Made by a program: the position numbers and the translations under genes. The notes beneath the pieces were generated by a model. That model saw only the letters and a list, made by a program, of their open reading frames with translations. It did no database searches and was not told the origin of the DNA. Shown here piece after piece: positions 47,761 to 60,916 of a stretch of DNA of 64,000 nt (the first letter of the stretch is position 1; each line of letters starts with the position of its first letter). This DNA is from Otis tarda (Eukaryota; Chordata; Aves; Otidiformes; Otididae), in assembly GCA_026413225.1 (NCBI GenBank), contig CM048554.1, positions 56,627,463-56,691,462 on the forward strand, given 5' to 3'.

Positions 47761-50700
47761 AGGAGCCAGCCTCCACTCAGTGAGAAACCTGGTAACTGCA
47801 TGCTAAAAAAAGAAAAATTACAGGGCATTTTTGCTGATCATTCCTAGGCACTGAAGAAAATTTGTGTTTTAGGAAAATATTTCAGCTATAAAGCTTTTTC
47901 CAAGGTGGGAGCTGAATAGTTGCATGCAACTGGTCCTTCAAGAGCGCTGGTGACAGAAGCAGCTGAGGTTTTGAGTGTGTCTGCTGCAAGAAGCAGAAGA
48001 GAGCCAGGCATGGCAGCCAGATCCCTTCTTGAGTCGTGTCCCCAAATCCCTGCGTGGGGATGGGGGTTTTGTATAGGTTTGTTCTACTCTTTTTGTCTTA
48101 AACTGTGGCCACATGGTGCAGTGTCGTGCTAAACAGCAGCTGAATGAAGCCCACATGTGTGCGTGCACCTATACATATATGAACGCATATAGAGTTTGCA
48201 TAAACTGTTCTGGGTCTACTGGTTTCACTCTTACTTCGCCAAGTTAACAAAAGCTGGCACTTTGGCCTGCTGCACAATTTGTTAGGTTTGCTGAATTCTT
48301 CAGAACTGCTTGGGATTTAGGGCCCTATTTGAGTGTAAAATGTGATTAGTTACAGTGAAGTGACTTTTTATCTGGCTGATACACCTTTCTTTCAATTTAG
48401 TTGATAAATGTGCAGTGTTAGCCTGGTCACAGGCGTTTCACTTGTGATCTGAGAAAAGCAGCCGGTGGGACTTTTGATGCCGATATGAAATTAGTCGCTC
48501 TTTCTCCTGTCTATTGGCCATGTGGTTGCTGTTTTATACTGAACACGGATGCCATGACGCATGATCTCCGGACAGCATGAGTGGTTACAGGTGTCATCCC
48601 TCACACTCCCAATGCCAGCTGGATGTTTTAGCTGGGGGAAGGATGCTTGTCTGCAGAGGAGCGAGAGCTGAGAGGAGTGGCAGCATCTTCAGTGCTCTCT
48701 GTTCAGTCTTCAGGAGAAAATATTTAGCTGTGACCTTTGCATCTGGGTTCATGCATGAAGCTTTGCATTGGCTGAATTATCTCTATGTATTTTATGTAGG
48801 CACTGTGAGGCTTAATTAAATGTTTATTTATTATGCTTTGAGAGGCTTGTATGGAAAGCAGTGCAGAAGAGATACATGTTAATCCTTCTGTTGATTCACA
48901 GTATTGTGTGAGGGCTGAAAGCCCATTCTATCTAACTGTAAGGCAATGCTGGTGCTTGTTAGATGGCCAAGCAGCACACAACTCTAATGTCCAGCAATCT
49001 TGGACTCTGGACTCTGTGGACTACAAAAATGTAGTATTGCAGTTCCCCAAAGCTTTCCCTCTATTAGCTTTTCTATAGTAATACATAACAATAAAATATT
49101 TGCCACATATTCCACATGCTATTTGAATTTAATTATTTCTTCTCTGATTTGAACAGAAGGCCTATAAAGTGTGCTTGGATACTTCAGTGGAAGTCTTAAA
49201 CTGAAAGAATCAATTTTGTCTTATTTGCATAGCCTGCCGAGGATGGACCCCAGCGTACATATGTTGATGGCAATAAGATGATCATTATCCAGTCAATGCC
49301 TCCTATACAGGTAGAGAGGTATGTCTGGATCAGCTGTGTGACTGCTGGGATCCCTCCAGGGTTTAATTCCCCAACTTTCATTTCCTTGCTCTATTTTCAG
49401 CTGCTATTAACTTTAAAAGTGTTTTTTGTATGAGGAAGGATTATGCATGGCACTGACACCTTATTACTTGTCTGAGTTTGCCGATTGGCTGAAACTCAAA
49501 AGTCTTTACTAGCTAGGCTAAAACATTAAAAATGTCTTTTGATAAATGATCTGAAAGGAAAATCAAGCAGATGGCTTTTAGGCCCATCTCACGGTGCAGC
49601 TCTGCAGAGAAATAATAGTTTCAGTAATGGGTTATAGAGTTTTATTTAAATCACTGTGCTATTTAATGGGAAGGGGTAAATCCTTTAGGGTTTTTTTTTT
49701 GGTGTTTCTTTTTTCTTATTTTTCTCAGTTTTCTCTCCTTGAAATGAACCAAATCTCACTCTGAAGCACTGGGAAGTTTTTCTTTCCTCACTTTTTGTAG
49801 TTGGTCATTCAGTTTGCTGCTATTGTTTCTGGTTTTGTACGCCAGTGACAGCCTCCGACATCCCACAGCCTATTTCCTGATGGACTCATTTACTATCTCT
49901 GTTTTAGGGGTGGTATTTATGTGCCTCAGCCTCCTGCCCGTAGCTAGAGATCTTCTCTATTACAGTGGGTTTATAGGGTGAGTTACAGCTTCTGGGGGGC
50001 TTTGTGGAAAATCACAGGGAAGTTAAAATGAGTGTTTCTAAGTGGCTCCTTTGGCCTTCAGGACAGATTAGGCAGATGCAGGCGGGGATGGGCAGCTCCC
50101 CTGCGTGTGGGCTGGGAGGAGAGGGGGGTGAGGGAACCTCTTCTGCAGGGCACTAAAGTGTATAGGCATGAACATCAAGACAGATGTTCAGATCTAAAGG
50201 CAGAGGTGCAGTAGTAGAGTAACTGGTAATTTGTGGTTATTTCATGAGACACAGAGCCCAAGCTTTTGGAAGGGCAGGAGCTGGTTTTTGGAGTGCAGGT
50301 AAAGAGATGTGTTAGAGGAGCTATGGTTTTAGCATTTGTTTTATCATGCAGTCTCTAAGAAGCAAAGCCCTTCAACCTGTCTCCAACCTGGCATTCAAGA
50401 GATCAAATATGAAAGATTCTTAGTTACTTCTGAATATCTAAGCCAAAGAAATGCTGGACTTGCAGGCATGCTCATTTTCTTAGTGATAACACTTGATCCT
50501 GCTTGAAACATGCATTCAATTCTGCAGTCTTCACTAGATATTAGATTTGAAATAAATATTGAATGCAATTGTCCATATGCTCTTATTTCTGCTTTTAGCA
50601 GAAAATTATGGTACATTTAAGATGAGCAATTTTATTTCTTTTTTTTCAAGTGAAAAAATGAGAAGCAAAGGTGTCTTTACTCCAGCATGGCACTGATTCA

Positions 50701-51613
50701 GTATGGACTAGAAGAAAGATATCAGGTATGCCCTGTGCTCCAGCATCGTAAATGCTTGGGATTATGTCTTTGTTGTTGTCTTTTTCATGAATCGATGCAG
50801 CATCATGTTGTGAACTGGATGTGGAAACACTGAAGTGGCTTCCCCTGGGTAAGAGAGCTGAGTCTGTAGTGTCTCAAAGAGTCTGAAATCGGAAAAACTA
50901 GAAACAGGGGCTCCAAGCTACTGCCAATTTGGTGTGTTGCAGGTGCTTCTGCAGACGCCTTGTCTCAACTGGGGGCACAGCTTCTTGTGGGAGCGGGTCC
51001 TGCATCTGCTGGACTGCAGTGCCCTTCTCTGGCTACCTCAGAGGATGAACGGATGGATTAATGCTAAATTAAACGTGGAGGAGAAAGAAAGAAAATGAAA
51101 CCTGAAGGAATGCTGTGTGACAAGTAGGGGGTCAATCAAAGCTGCCTTACTTGTCCAAATTTTGCTGCCGGAAAGAGTAAAGACAACATAATTTTGTCTA
51201 AGTCTTGTAATATTGCAGTGTGAAATAAAGTGTAAGTTGCCTCTCATCTCTGCTCTGCCAGGAGTAGAGGGAAAATACTCCAATAAAAGAAGTACAGGTT
51301 GTTAACCAGCGGACGTGACCTCCTAGGCTAACCTGATAGGCTAAAACGTGGTCTAAACAGCACTGTCAGTCATTATAGTCCTCAGTAAAAGAAGTTTTCT
51401 CCTGAGAGATGTCAGCTTAAAATATAAGGTCTTGATCTTTAATTTGAATCCCTCTGGGCAGACCTTTCTTTCAGCCAGAACAGCTTTGATTTCAATTGCA
51501 CTTTGTGGTTCTGGACATACGAATCCAATTGGGGGTTTAGATTCCTCCTACACACTGGCGTAGTAGCTTTTCATACATTTTGATAAAAAAACCCAAACCC
51601 TTAACCTCCAACG

Positions 51614-51681
51614 TTTGGGTTTTTTTTTTTGGTGGGTTTTTTTTGGTGGGTTGGGGGGGGGGGTGTTGAGGTTTTTTTTTC
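51614..51681. repeat. T/G-rich low-complexity tract with an 11-G run
   Basis: T runs are interspersed with GGG blocks (GGTGGG twice) and eleven consecutive G (51653-51663) on the plus strand. It has G-quadruplex potential. Confidence 0.9.
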
Positions 51682-52719
51682 CTTTTTCCATATTTCACTC
51701 TCCTCTGTGTAGTCCTTGGTCCCAGTCTTTCTGGTCTTTCTTGGGTGATTTCAGACACTGACATGTTATTTTTGGATCATATAGCAGAAATAAATACAAG
51801 AAGGTGGTAAATTAAACTTCACAGGTAATTTCAGACTGGAGACTCCAATCAGCATCTTTTCTTTCGAGGATGTAGCTCCACTTGACCCATGAGGGCACCT
51901 CATTTTGTGTCTGTAGAGGATGACAACTTGGCCAGATTTAGAGCATCCATCGCCCTTAGCACCTGTAGATACTCCTTACAATGCAGTGTTGGTTCAGTAG
52001 CACAATCGCCCATTTTGCCTTTGAAGACTGATAAAAAGTCCTTGGGAATGATAACTCCAGTAAGGAATAAACTTTGGAGATAAATGTTACATTGACTTTG
52101 CCATTTGCATTTACTCTGCAGCTTGAGATGACTTTTAATTATTCAAAAGAGGCAGAATGTAAGTCACATCTATCTTTGTTTCTTTCCCTAAAGCAAATCC
52201 ACTCTGTAAATTTTCCTGTGACCACTGTACCAATATTTCCCTGGTATAGCTTCTCTGATTTTTCACCTCATTTTTTTTCCTTTCTTTTGAAATTTTTGTT
52301 AGATGTTTGAGATGCAACAGAATTCAGCTACATTGAGATGTTTTCTCATGAGCTAACTCACAGCAGTTTGATCAGTCTGTTAATGTAATGAACAAGGAGA
52401 GGAACATACACACTTTCCAGTGCTACAGGCATGTGTCTAGAAAAATAATGTAGCAGTTAAGAAGCCTCATCAACGTGAACTTTGAAAAAACTCCATCGTA
52501 TTTGTTCGTATTAGGAAATACCGGGTGTGAGTGTCTCATCATGCACACACGTCCCTGGCAAGGGGGACAGGAGGGAAGGTAGTTCTTCAGTTTGTTTAGA
52601 GACATGAACTCTCTATCTCTTCCCTTTGGCATTCACTGCTGCCATCAGCATGGGCACCTTCTTTCTGCTTTTCTTTAGAAGAGGAGTGTTGTTATTTATT
52701 ACAATATTAGCCTTTTAAA

Positions 52720-52747
52720 AATTTATTTATTTATTTATTTATTTTTT
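52720..52747. repeat. (TTTA)n microsatellite
   Basis: About six TTTA units ending in a T run. Confidence 0.9.
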
Positions 52748-53669
52748 GGAAAATGCTTTGCGAGAAATATGCAAAGCAGCGGGGAACTGAGTGTTCTTGC
52801 TGTCGGATTACAAATGTTTTTGGCCAGTACATTTAAGCACAGAATGGCACTTGCTTGTTGGGGCTTTGAAGGGAATAATGGGAAACCTACAACCCTAAGA
52901 GAGAATTCAGATTTTGATTGCTCAGGAATGAGGTATTTAATCTTGCACCTGCTCCGAGTAGGAAATAATTTCAAGTATTTACTTAATATGTGTGAAAAAT
53001 ACTGAAAAGAAAAAAACAAAAGGGGGGAAAAAAAGAGCGAAAAGGAAAAAAAAAATCAGTTTCTTGACAGGAGTTTTGAACATAGCAAACCATGTGGTGG
53101 TGCTAAAGTTACAAAAGATGAATCCTCCCAGACCCACTCTCACAAAATGTGCAGAATGTGGCCAGATGAAATATGACAATAAGCACAAATTATAGCAGTG
53201 GCAAACCAGTAAACATGGAAATCTGAGTAAATCAGTCATTTCAAATCTATTTGCCAAACTGTGTTTATCCTCTGCAAAACCTCATGATCTCTGTAGGAAA
53301 CACTTCAGAGCAATCTCTGCAGGGCTTTTGCTGGGTGGAGTTAAGGATCAGGATATTCCACAGCAACCTTTTTGCAGCCCTTACAGCTGATCTTTCAGCC
53401 TAATTCAAATGAACAATGATGATACCTGCATTTTTTTTTTTTCAACTTGAGTACCCATTTCCAATTTTGAAACTCCTACATGAGAAGACATTGAATGCTA
53501 GGAATAAACAGATGAAGCACTTCTGGTTTCACAGTAAAAACTGATTGCAATATTTTGTTTGTGTGTTTATTCCTCATCCCTAAGCTACATGGATATTTTG
53601 GTGCTTTGTAAGAAAAAGAGTATTTTGTAGAGATGTCAGCTTGTTTTTTTTCCCTTTGACTAAACCAGT

Positions 53670-53748
53670 ACAATCCCATCAATTTCAATGCAGTCCCTCT
53701 TGTGTGTGACAGTGGAGGATTTGTCCTGCAATCTTTTCCTGCTTATTC
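53670..53748. repeat. Old amniote interspersed repeat remnant
   Basis: CAATCCCATCAATTTCAATG ... TTGTGTGTGACAGTGGAGGA, of the type 'cattgacttcaatggg..gcacttgtgtgtaa..gcaggatt'. Tentative. Confidence 0.3.
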
Positions 53749-54134
53749 TTTCTGGCCTACATTCCTCAAATTGTGAAAGTGCTCTGTTTAATGGTGAGCC
53801 CTAGAAGAGACCAAGAGTAGAATTTGTAAGGTGTGTTTTTTTTTTTTTTTTTCTTCCCCCCCTAGGTCAGTTTTAAGGACCTAAGTGGAGCCCTGGATTT
53901 GTGAGCTAGTTACAGAAGTCCTCAGTGATGAAAGCTGACATGGCCAGTTAGCCTTTTCAAATATATTCTGTGACTAGGGCAGAATAATTGCATTCAAAAT
54001 CCATGTTTAACATTCATTTACAGGCTTACAACGAGGCACACTGTCTGTGCCATCCCCTAATTTGTACCACTCTGGGAACATTTTCCTTGTCTCAGCATTT
54101 CACGTTGGGTTTTGAAGATAGAAGTTGAAGATCT

Positions 54135-54265
54135 GAGAGCAGACCTGTTCCTGCCTCAGACTTCCCGCATAACCTTGGGCCAATTACTATATCTCTGTGT
54201 ATCAGCTTTTCCTTCTGTAAAGTGGTGACTATGATACCTGTTGTGGAGGTACTTCAGGCTGAGCA
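54135..54265 (+). mobile_element. MIR-like SINE remnant
   Basis: Contains ATAACCTTGGGCCAATTACT, ATCTCTGTGTATCAGCTTTT and CTTCTGTAAAGTGGTGACTA followed by TGATACCTGTTGTGGAGG. These are in the order of the MIR body (ccttgggcaagt..ctctgtgcctcagtt..ctgtaaaatgggg..atacctac). Boundaries approximate. Confidence 0.65.
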
Positions 54266-54429
54266 GACTGAGATGTGGATGGAATATGTTACAGAAGTAT
54301 CTCACACAATATTTATGTTCAGTAGCTGTGCCAGAAGTCATCTTTTTTTATCTGTCGTCCTTCCCTCCAGCTCCTTTCTTCTTAGGATAACCAAGAGCCA
54401 GTAAAGTCTCATTTGCCCCTTCAAGATGG

Positions 54430-54820
54430 AGCATGTAGGAAGGTTGTACTGGGTCAGACTGTTGTCCATTTGGCCTTCATTCCCCCTCTACCATCTCCTA
54501 TCCCATTTGTGATTTCATAAACTCCTGCCATATCCCTTCTCAGTCTCCTCTTTCCCAGACTAATGGTGCTACTGTAATGCTGTTGGTCTATGCTGGGGAG
54601 CTGTTCTGTGGCTGTGGTCAGCCTTGCCCTTCTCTGGGGGTTTACCATGGACTTTTCCTAACAGGTGGCCTAGAAATGCATGTAGTGGTCAAGATTCAGG
54701 GAAACCAAATATTTATAAAATGGTATAATGTTTTTGATTCTCTTCTTTCCTAATGATTTATATATTCTGAGTTATTTATCTGCCTCTAACAAACACTGAA
54801 CTATATTTTCATCAGTTACC
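54430..54820 (-). mobile_element. Ancient CR1 LINE, 3' part (left half of a split element)
   Basis: On the plus strand it reads as the reverse complement of an old reptile/bird CR1 3' region. It has GTACTGGGTCAGAC, TTTCATAAACTCCTGCCATA TCCCTTCTCAGTCTCCTCTT, GCCCTTCTCTGGGGG, then 'ttccta atgattt'-type sequence. It stops where a plus-strand CR1 begins and resumes at 55728. Heavily diverged, with internal deletions. Confidence 0.72.
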
Positions 54821-55727
54821 TACAAGTGCACCCTCAGCAAATTTGCAGATGACACCGAGCTGAGTCGTGCAGTTGAAAAGCCTGAGGGACGGTTATGCTA
54901 TTCAGAGAGACCTGGACAAGCTTGAGGATTGGGCCTATGTGAACTTCATGAAGTCCAACAAGTCCAAGTGCAAGGTCCTGCACTCAGGTCAGGGCAACCC
55001 CTGGTATCAATACAGGCTGGGGAATGAGGGGAGTGAGAGCAGCCCTGCAGAGAAGGACTTGGGGGTACTGGTGAGTGAAAGGCTGGACATGAGCAGACAA
55101 TGTATGCTCGCAGCTCAAAAAGCCAGCCATATTCTGGGCTGTATGGAAATAAGTGTGATCAGCAGGTTGAGGGAGGTGGTTCTCCCTTTCTATTCTGCTC
55201 TGGTGAGATTCCACCTGGAGTACCATGTCCAGCTCTGGAGTCCTCAGTACAGGAAAGACATGGACCTGTTGGAACAGGTCCAGAGGAGGGCCACAAAAAT
55301 GATCAGCACCTCTCCTATGAGGACAGGCTGAGAGAGTTGGAGTTGTTCAGCCAAGAAAAGGCTCCAGAAAGACCTTATTGAGGCCTTTCAATACTTAAAG
55401 GGGCCTTGTAAGAAAGATGGGTATAGACTTTTTAGTAAGGTCTGTAATGACAGGACAAGGGGCAATAGTTTTAAACTAAAAGAAAGTAGATTCAGACTAG
55501 ATATAAGGAAGACTTTTTTACAATGAGGATTGTGAAGCACTAGAACAGGTTGCCCAGAGAGGTGGAAGATGCCCCGTCCCTGGAAACGTTCAAGACCAGG
55601 CTGGATGGGGCTCTGGGCAACCTGATCTAGTTGAAGATGTCCCTGCTGCTTGCAGGGAGGTTGGACACGATGACCTTTTAAAGATCCCTTCCAACCCAAA
55701 CTATTGTATGGTTCTATTCTATGATAT
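54821..55727 (+). mobile_element. CR1 LINE inserted into the ancient CR1
   Basis: 5'-truncated at the RT FADD box ([12 protein letters not shown]). It then carries the ORF2 C-terminal part ([59 protein letters not shown]), the 3' UTR and a decayed ATTCTATGAT end. Frameshifts near 54870 and 55305 (a deletion before [14 protein letters not shown]) break the frame, so this copy is dead. It is more diverged than the 25.7-kb copy. Confidence 0.92.
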
Positions 55728-56370
55728 ACCAAGAACCCAAGATCTTACTCCCCATAGCGTTGGGAGGTAAGCTCAACTTAGAGACCATCACTTTATAAGT
55801 GAAGCTATGATTGTGGGGTTTTTTTAGCCATATATTTCACTCCATGTGTATCTACACTGCATTTCACCTGTCATTTTATTGCTTGGTCACTCAGTCTAGT
55901 AAGGTCTTCAGACCTTCAGAAAAGACCCTTCATAGACAATTCACTCTTACTACTCTGAATACTTCAGTTCTTTCCGAACTTATCAATTAGTTTCTTCAGA
56001 AAACTTTGCCAATCCATTGCCTTTTTTGCCCTCTACCCCCACCCCATCTGTCCTTCATCCACTCCTTTCCCAGAGCTTTTATGAATGTGTTGGACAGTAC
56101 AGACCCTAGCCCAGCTCTCTGGAGAGCTCTTCTAGTGACTACTCCCCCATGCATGAGCTCACCACCACCTGTTTCCTATCCCTTAATCAAGGGGCTGCAT
56201 TCTTCTGCAATTGCAGCTTAGTTTCCTTGAAAGCCTGTGGCGTGGGACTTTGTTAAAAGCAATTAGGAAAGTAGATTATATCAACAGAGCACCATGACCA
56301 CGTGCTTGTTACCCCCTTCGGAGAGCTCCAATGGGAGTTTGAGACTTGTGTAGCATTGAGGCTTGAATAG
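55728..56370 (-). mobile_element. Ancient CR1 LINE, right half of the split element
   Basis: Continues the old CR1 seen at 54430-54820. It shows CCAAGATCTTACTC..., GACCATCACTTTATAAGTG, TTTCACCTGTCATTTTATTG CTTGGTCACTCAGT, TTTATGAATGTGTTGGACAG, then 'ggactttgttaaaagc..tatatcaaca' and 'ccacgtgcttgttaccccctt'. The order matches the reverse complement of old reptile/bird CR1 ORF2. Boundaries approximate. Confidence 0.75.
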
Positions 56371-59300
56371 ATGGTGTTACCAAAATATCAAATATTAATA
56401 CTTGTTGCAGTAGCCCTAACAGAGGCTTCTCTTCATTTTCCTTCTTTGTGCCAGTGTCTTTTTTCTGCCTTTGAGGACTAGTGCAGAAATGTAGATGTCA
56501 TTTCACCTGCCCTCTAGACACTTGGCTGCCTCTTTCTCATGTTTTCTGCTGCAGTCTTAGCTTTCACACTTTGCAAGTTGCCCCACATGCTTCACATGTA
56601 CCATCCTAGCGAGGGGCTCTGAACCTCACTGCAAGAGGAAATGGGCCACACTGGGGAAAAAAAAAAGATGTATTGCTTTGGGTTTTGCTTGTTTTAAACA
56701 AAGAGGGAGAGAATTTTCCTGGAATTACTGGCTGTCCTTATCTTCTGCTTAATGAATGACAAAGCATGATGTCATCACCTGGTTGCAGTCCAAAATAATG
56801 TTTTGGATGCTGATAAGTCACTGATGTTTCAGAATATGATGCACAAAATCTGTCTATGTGCACACACTCTGCAGGTTAGAAATTTCTTTGTAATACATGA
56901 CCCCAAGCTGTTGCAATTATTTTACCTCGAGGCAGGATCTGTCTGAAGGAGGAAGTGGGAGGGGGAACAGGACCTTCTGAAACTGAAAAATACCCTGCTT
57001 AAGCTTGATTCTAAGAGATGTGGAAATCTTCTGGAAAGGTGGTACTGGTGACCTCAACAAATCCTCTAGATCATGAGATCTGATGGAAAAGCTCAGAATA
57101 TTTAAGGTCTTATCATAACAATGGAGAGGTTTATTATTAAAGAAAATGTAGTTATATATACTTTCTGTGTACATACATGGAGACTTTTATCTATCCTCTC
57201 ATACATAAAGATGTGAGGAAGGGCCTCTAACATACCAAAGCACTAATTTCTTAAAGGGCTGCTTTCTTCAGTGTTTCCTAGCTAACCTGATGTACTATGA
57301 CCAACTCTGAGAAATGTGTCTGTGGAGAATTTTTGAGTCAAAGAACCCATGAAAAGCTGCACTGAAAAGCTTCTGTTTCACTTCTGTTTGATGCCTTTAT
57401 TGAAGACCAGGACCTGAATGTCTGGTTTCCCTACCTTTCCTCTGACGTGCAGTAACAATTCCTGGTAACTTCCTTGGGAGAAGGGAAATCATTACTGGAG
57501 CCAGATCAGACCTTTCACATTTACTTTAACCATTGTTAACCATCCCATTTCCAAGTTTCCTTTAAATTAATTTCTCTAAAGGTAACATTTATACTGATTT
57601 AGAGCATTTCTTTTGGCTGATATGATGCCCCAGTCCAGTGGGAGACTTATGGAGGGATGTGATGCACTGACCTTTTACTTCAGATTTACACCCACTGGTT
57701 TCTGTGTGGTACCTATAACCAATATTTTCCAACAGGAGAGATCAAACCTCCTAGACCTTGATGTGAGCAGCAAGCAGCAGAAACACACAATCACACAGTA
57801 ATACGTTGCCTCACACAAAACCTTCGTATTCGTAATGAGGAGTTTTTTTCTCCAAAATGAGGATTTAATTCCTTTTTTTTTTTTTTTTTATTCCCCCCCG
57901 CCCAGGAAGTAACTCTTTCACGGATTCATTATTATTTCCCTTACCCCACCTATGGGAATACTTTGTTACAAACGCGGACCTAAGTCTACCTGCCTTGCTC
58001 AAAAAGACAGCCTCTTTAAAATGATGAGCTGTATGAGTAAGTAAAACAAACTGAAGTTGTAAAATGGAGTCCATATCTGGCTTGTAAGTGCTAGTTGCTG
58101 TATCAGCACCTGCTGTCTGGTCCAGTGCACATTTTTGTGTTATAACACATTGCTAGGGTTTGGCTTCTGCAGCATCATCCACCTGGTCCTGAGCCACAAT
58201 GAACTTACTGTGCTCCCTCACACCGCTTGCTCCCCAGCAGCTCCAAAAAGCACTTCTGCTTCTTTTGTGTGGCTGGTGGCAGCTCCACCACTTCTGTGCT
58301 GCGTTGTATATTCAAACTGACACTGACTTGCAAGCCCTCGGATTTTTTTCAGTGTACGTGTTAACAATGTAGAGTTTGGTATTGCTGAATATGGTAATGA
58401 CATTTGTCTCTCGTGTGTCACTTTGACCTGAGAAAGCCTTGGCAAAGGCCTCTATGAAATGCATCTCAGGCTGCACCGAGCAAGATGTGTGCTTGGCTTT
58501 GTTGGCTTGGTGTGCTGGGGCACCATGATAGAAAAAAAAAGAAACAATTATCTCACACTGCGAAAATAATCTCTTTTGCTTATTCTTCAGCAAAAGCATA
58601 AGGGCCAAGTCCCCATCCCATCGAAGTCAAGGGCAGGATTCCCATTGTTTTGCCCAGCTTCAGATCAAAGCCACTGTGCAAAGGCACAGTTTTTCGGTAG
58701 GTTAAAAAAAGTATACCAACTTTCATTTTTTAAAAATTTTTAAATCTAAAGAATAAGAGCATGAACATGCTATTTCGAACCCAGCTATGCTGAAATAATA
58801 AGAGTGAAGAAGTTTAGAGAACGTTCTGATGAAAAAATTTGGAAAAATATTTTATTCACCCAAACGCACAGTTTTAGGGTAACTGAAACTATTCATGAGT
58901 ATGTGGAGATTTTTAAGAACTGGCTAGGCAAGGGAAATAGTGCAGAGGCATTTGTCTAAAAAAAAAAAGTCAGAAAAATGATTTTGAACATCTGTTTAAG
59001 CATTTTGTTTAGAAATGTGGCTTGATGCAATTGAAAAATAATAAAGCAAACATTGGCTTAACCCAAACACTCTGTAGTAACTGCTTTCCCTGCCCCAAAA
59101 TAATCCTTTTGCCTCCTTCCCCAGTTTTCTAACTTAGCCATCAAATGAAGGCAGGAGCTTAATTGCCCAGCTGTGATTGTAAGGAAACCATTCAAACATG
59201 GCAATTGCTATTGCCTCCTTTGTGTCTGAGCCAGAGGAGTGAGCCATGTGCATTCCCATTAACTGGCAGGCTAATAATTTTTTGCTGCTTGTTATGGAGA

Positions 59301-59949
59301 ACAGCATGCATGGATGTCTCTGTTTAATCGGATGAAGTTCTGAGAGCTTTCTGGTTCCTGCGGCTTTCATCCTCGGTGCCAGGGTTTTTAGCGCTCGCTG
59401 GGAAGAATTAAGGTGCTTCCTCTCCTGGCTCTCCCAAAAGGCAGATTGTTTATTACACCTGGATGAAGATTAAGCCGTCTGCCTTTGTTGTGACACAGAA
59501 AATGAAAGTGAGCTTCGCTGCAGGAATAAAAGCTCCTTGAGGTTGGAAAGACTGGCTCCGGGGACATGTTATGGCGGGCTGTGAATGTGAATGTGTGAAA
59601 GCAGGCTGCCTTCTCATGAAGCCAAAGGGCTCTCAGACTGCCTTTAACCACGCCATAGTTCAACACCACTGTGGTACGCCTTTGACATTAGTGGAGATGT
59701 AGCATCTCCATTAGCATGACCCTTGGTGTTCTGGGTGCACCCTGTCTCTATCAACACCTCTTACTCCACATGTCCCCTTTAGGACGTGTTCAGTCCAGCA
59801 CCCTTCCTCTCCCTGTGACTACAGCAGATACTTAAGAAAACATTTTTGGGAAAAAAATATACATCTATATCTACCCAAATTTCAGCAGTCAGCAAGCTAG
59901 AGATACAGGCTGCCTCTCAATCCTCAGATTTAATACTCTCAGATAAACT
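56371..59949. other. Intergenic stretch, no gene recognised
   Basis: No supported exon. A T-then-C tract at 57873-57899 and a possible old repeat at 58605-58680. The stretch at 59130-59560 is repeat-free and of mixed composition. Confidence 0.6.
58605..58680. repeat. Possible old amniote repeat remnant
   Basis: CCCATCGAAGTCAAGGGCAG GATTCCCATTG resembles the 'cattgaagtcaatgggag' core common in ancient amniote repeats. Weak. Confidence 0.25.
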
Positions 59950-60565
59950 TTCTACCATGATTTTTTTTCTGGTCAGATCTATTTTATACCTTCAGCTTTT
60001 TCAATGTCCTGTGACAATGAGGTTTCTGGTCTAATTATACATTGTGTGAAGACAATACTTCATTCTCTGTGTTTTAAACCTACTGTCTAATGATTTTATT
60101 AAGTGCTCTATAGTCCCTGGATTATGAGCAATAGTTGTACTCTTTCCAGATTGGCTTTCCTAAGGCCAAACATGTTTGCCAAGCTTAACCTCCAACCTCC
60201 CGTACATGCTCCTTCTGACATCCTTTTTCCAGGCAGAAATCTGACCTATTTCGCATCTCCTTTATGGAGCCATTCCCTACTTGGGCACAGCCTTGAGCTT
60301 TTATGTTTCCAGTGCTTCCTCCTTTGGGGAGAAAAGAGGATAGAAGAAGTGCCTAATATCCAAGATACAGGCATGCTATAAAGCAATATGATTTGGTATA
60401 ATGCTCAATATTTTTTCCTTCTGATTTTATTTCCAAATATTATACCTGCCTTTTTGATTCCTGCTAACAACTGAGTGGATATTTTCAGAGAACAATGCAG
60501 AACAGCCCTAAGTCGAATTGGCTAATATCCTGCCATTTTACATGGGTCCCTGGAGCTGTTTTCTC
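59950..60565 (-). mobile_element. Ancient CR1 LINE 3' remnant
   Basis: The plus strand shows CATTGTGTGAAGACAATACT, TGTTTTAAACCTACTGTCTA ATGATTTTATTAAG and later CAACTGAGTGGATATTTTCA GAGAACAATGCAGAA. This matches in order the reverse complement of the same old reptile/bird CR1 3' region found at 54.4 kb. About 200 bp in the middle (60150-60350) is not matched and may be unrelated insertion sequence. Confidence 0.62.
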
Positions 60566-60916
60566 TATGTACATAACTTCATATATCTCATGACAATATT
60601 TTCAGCCTGGTACTGCATTGTACACAGAAATGGCTGTTGAGATGTTTCTGACTGCTTAGTTTTGTCAGTGATTTTGTCAGGAAGCATATGTACTGGCCAG
60701 AGCACAAAGTGAATGAGCAAAGGCATCTGAGACCATTGCTTCCAGGCCTGTGTGTGACCGGCACTGTAAACCTGTCCGAAGGTTCATCACAATTAGCAGT
60801 GTGGTTAAAGACATTTCTGTACTGATTTTTTTTTTTTTTTTTGAGCAGAAAGAATTTATTCAGCAATATAGTCATCAGCTTCCCTCCTGACCTCAAAAAA
60901 TAGTTTGATCTACAAG

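Larger units (their letters stand above)
44246..54134. other. Intergenic stretch, no gene recognised
   Basis: AT-rich, with no supported exon. Holds low-complexity tracts (46856-46885, 51614-51681, 52720-52747, 53836-53863), two short hairpins near 47.6 kb and an old repeat remnant near 53.7 kb. Confidence 0.6.
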
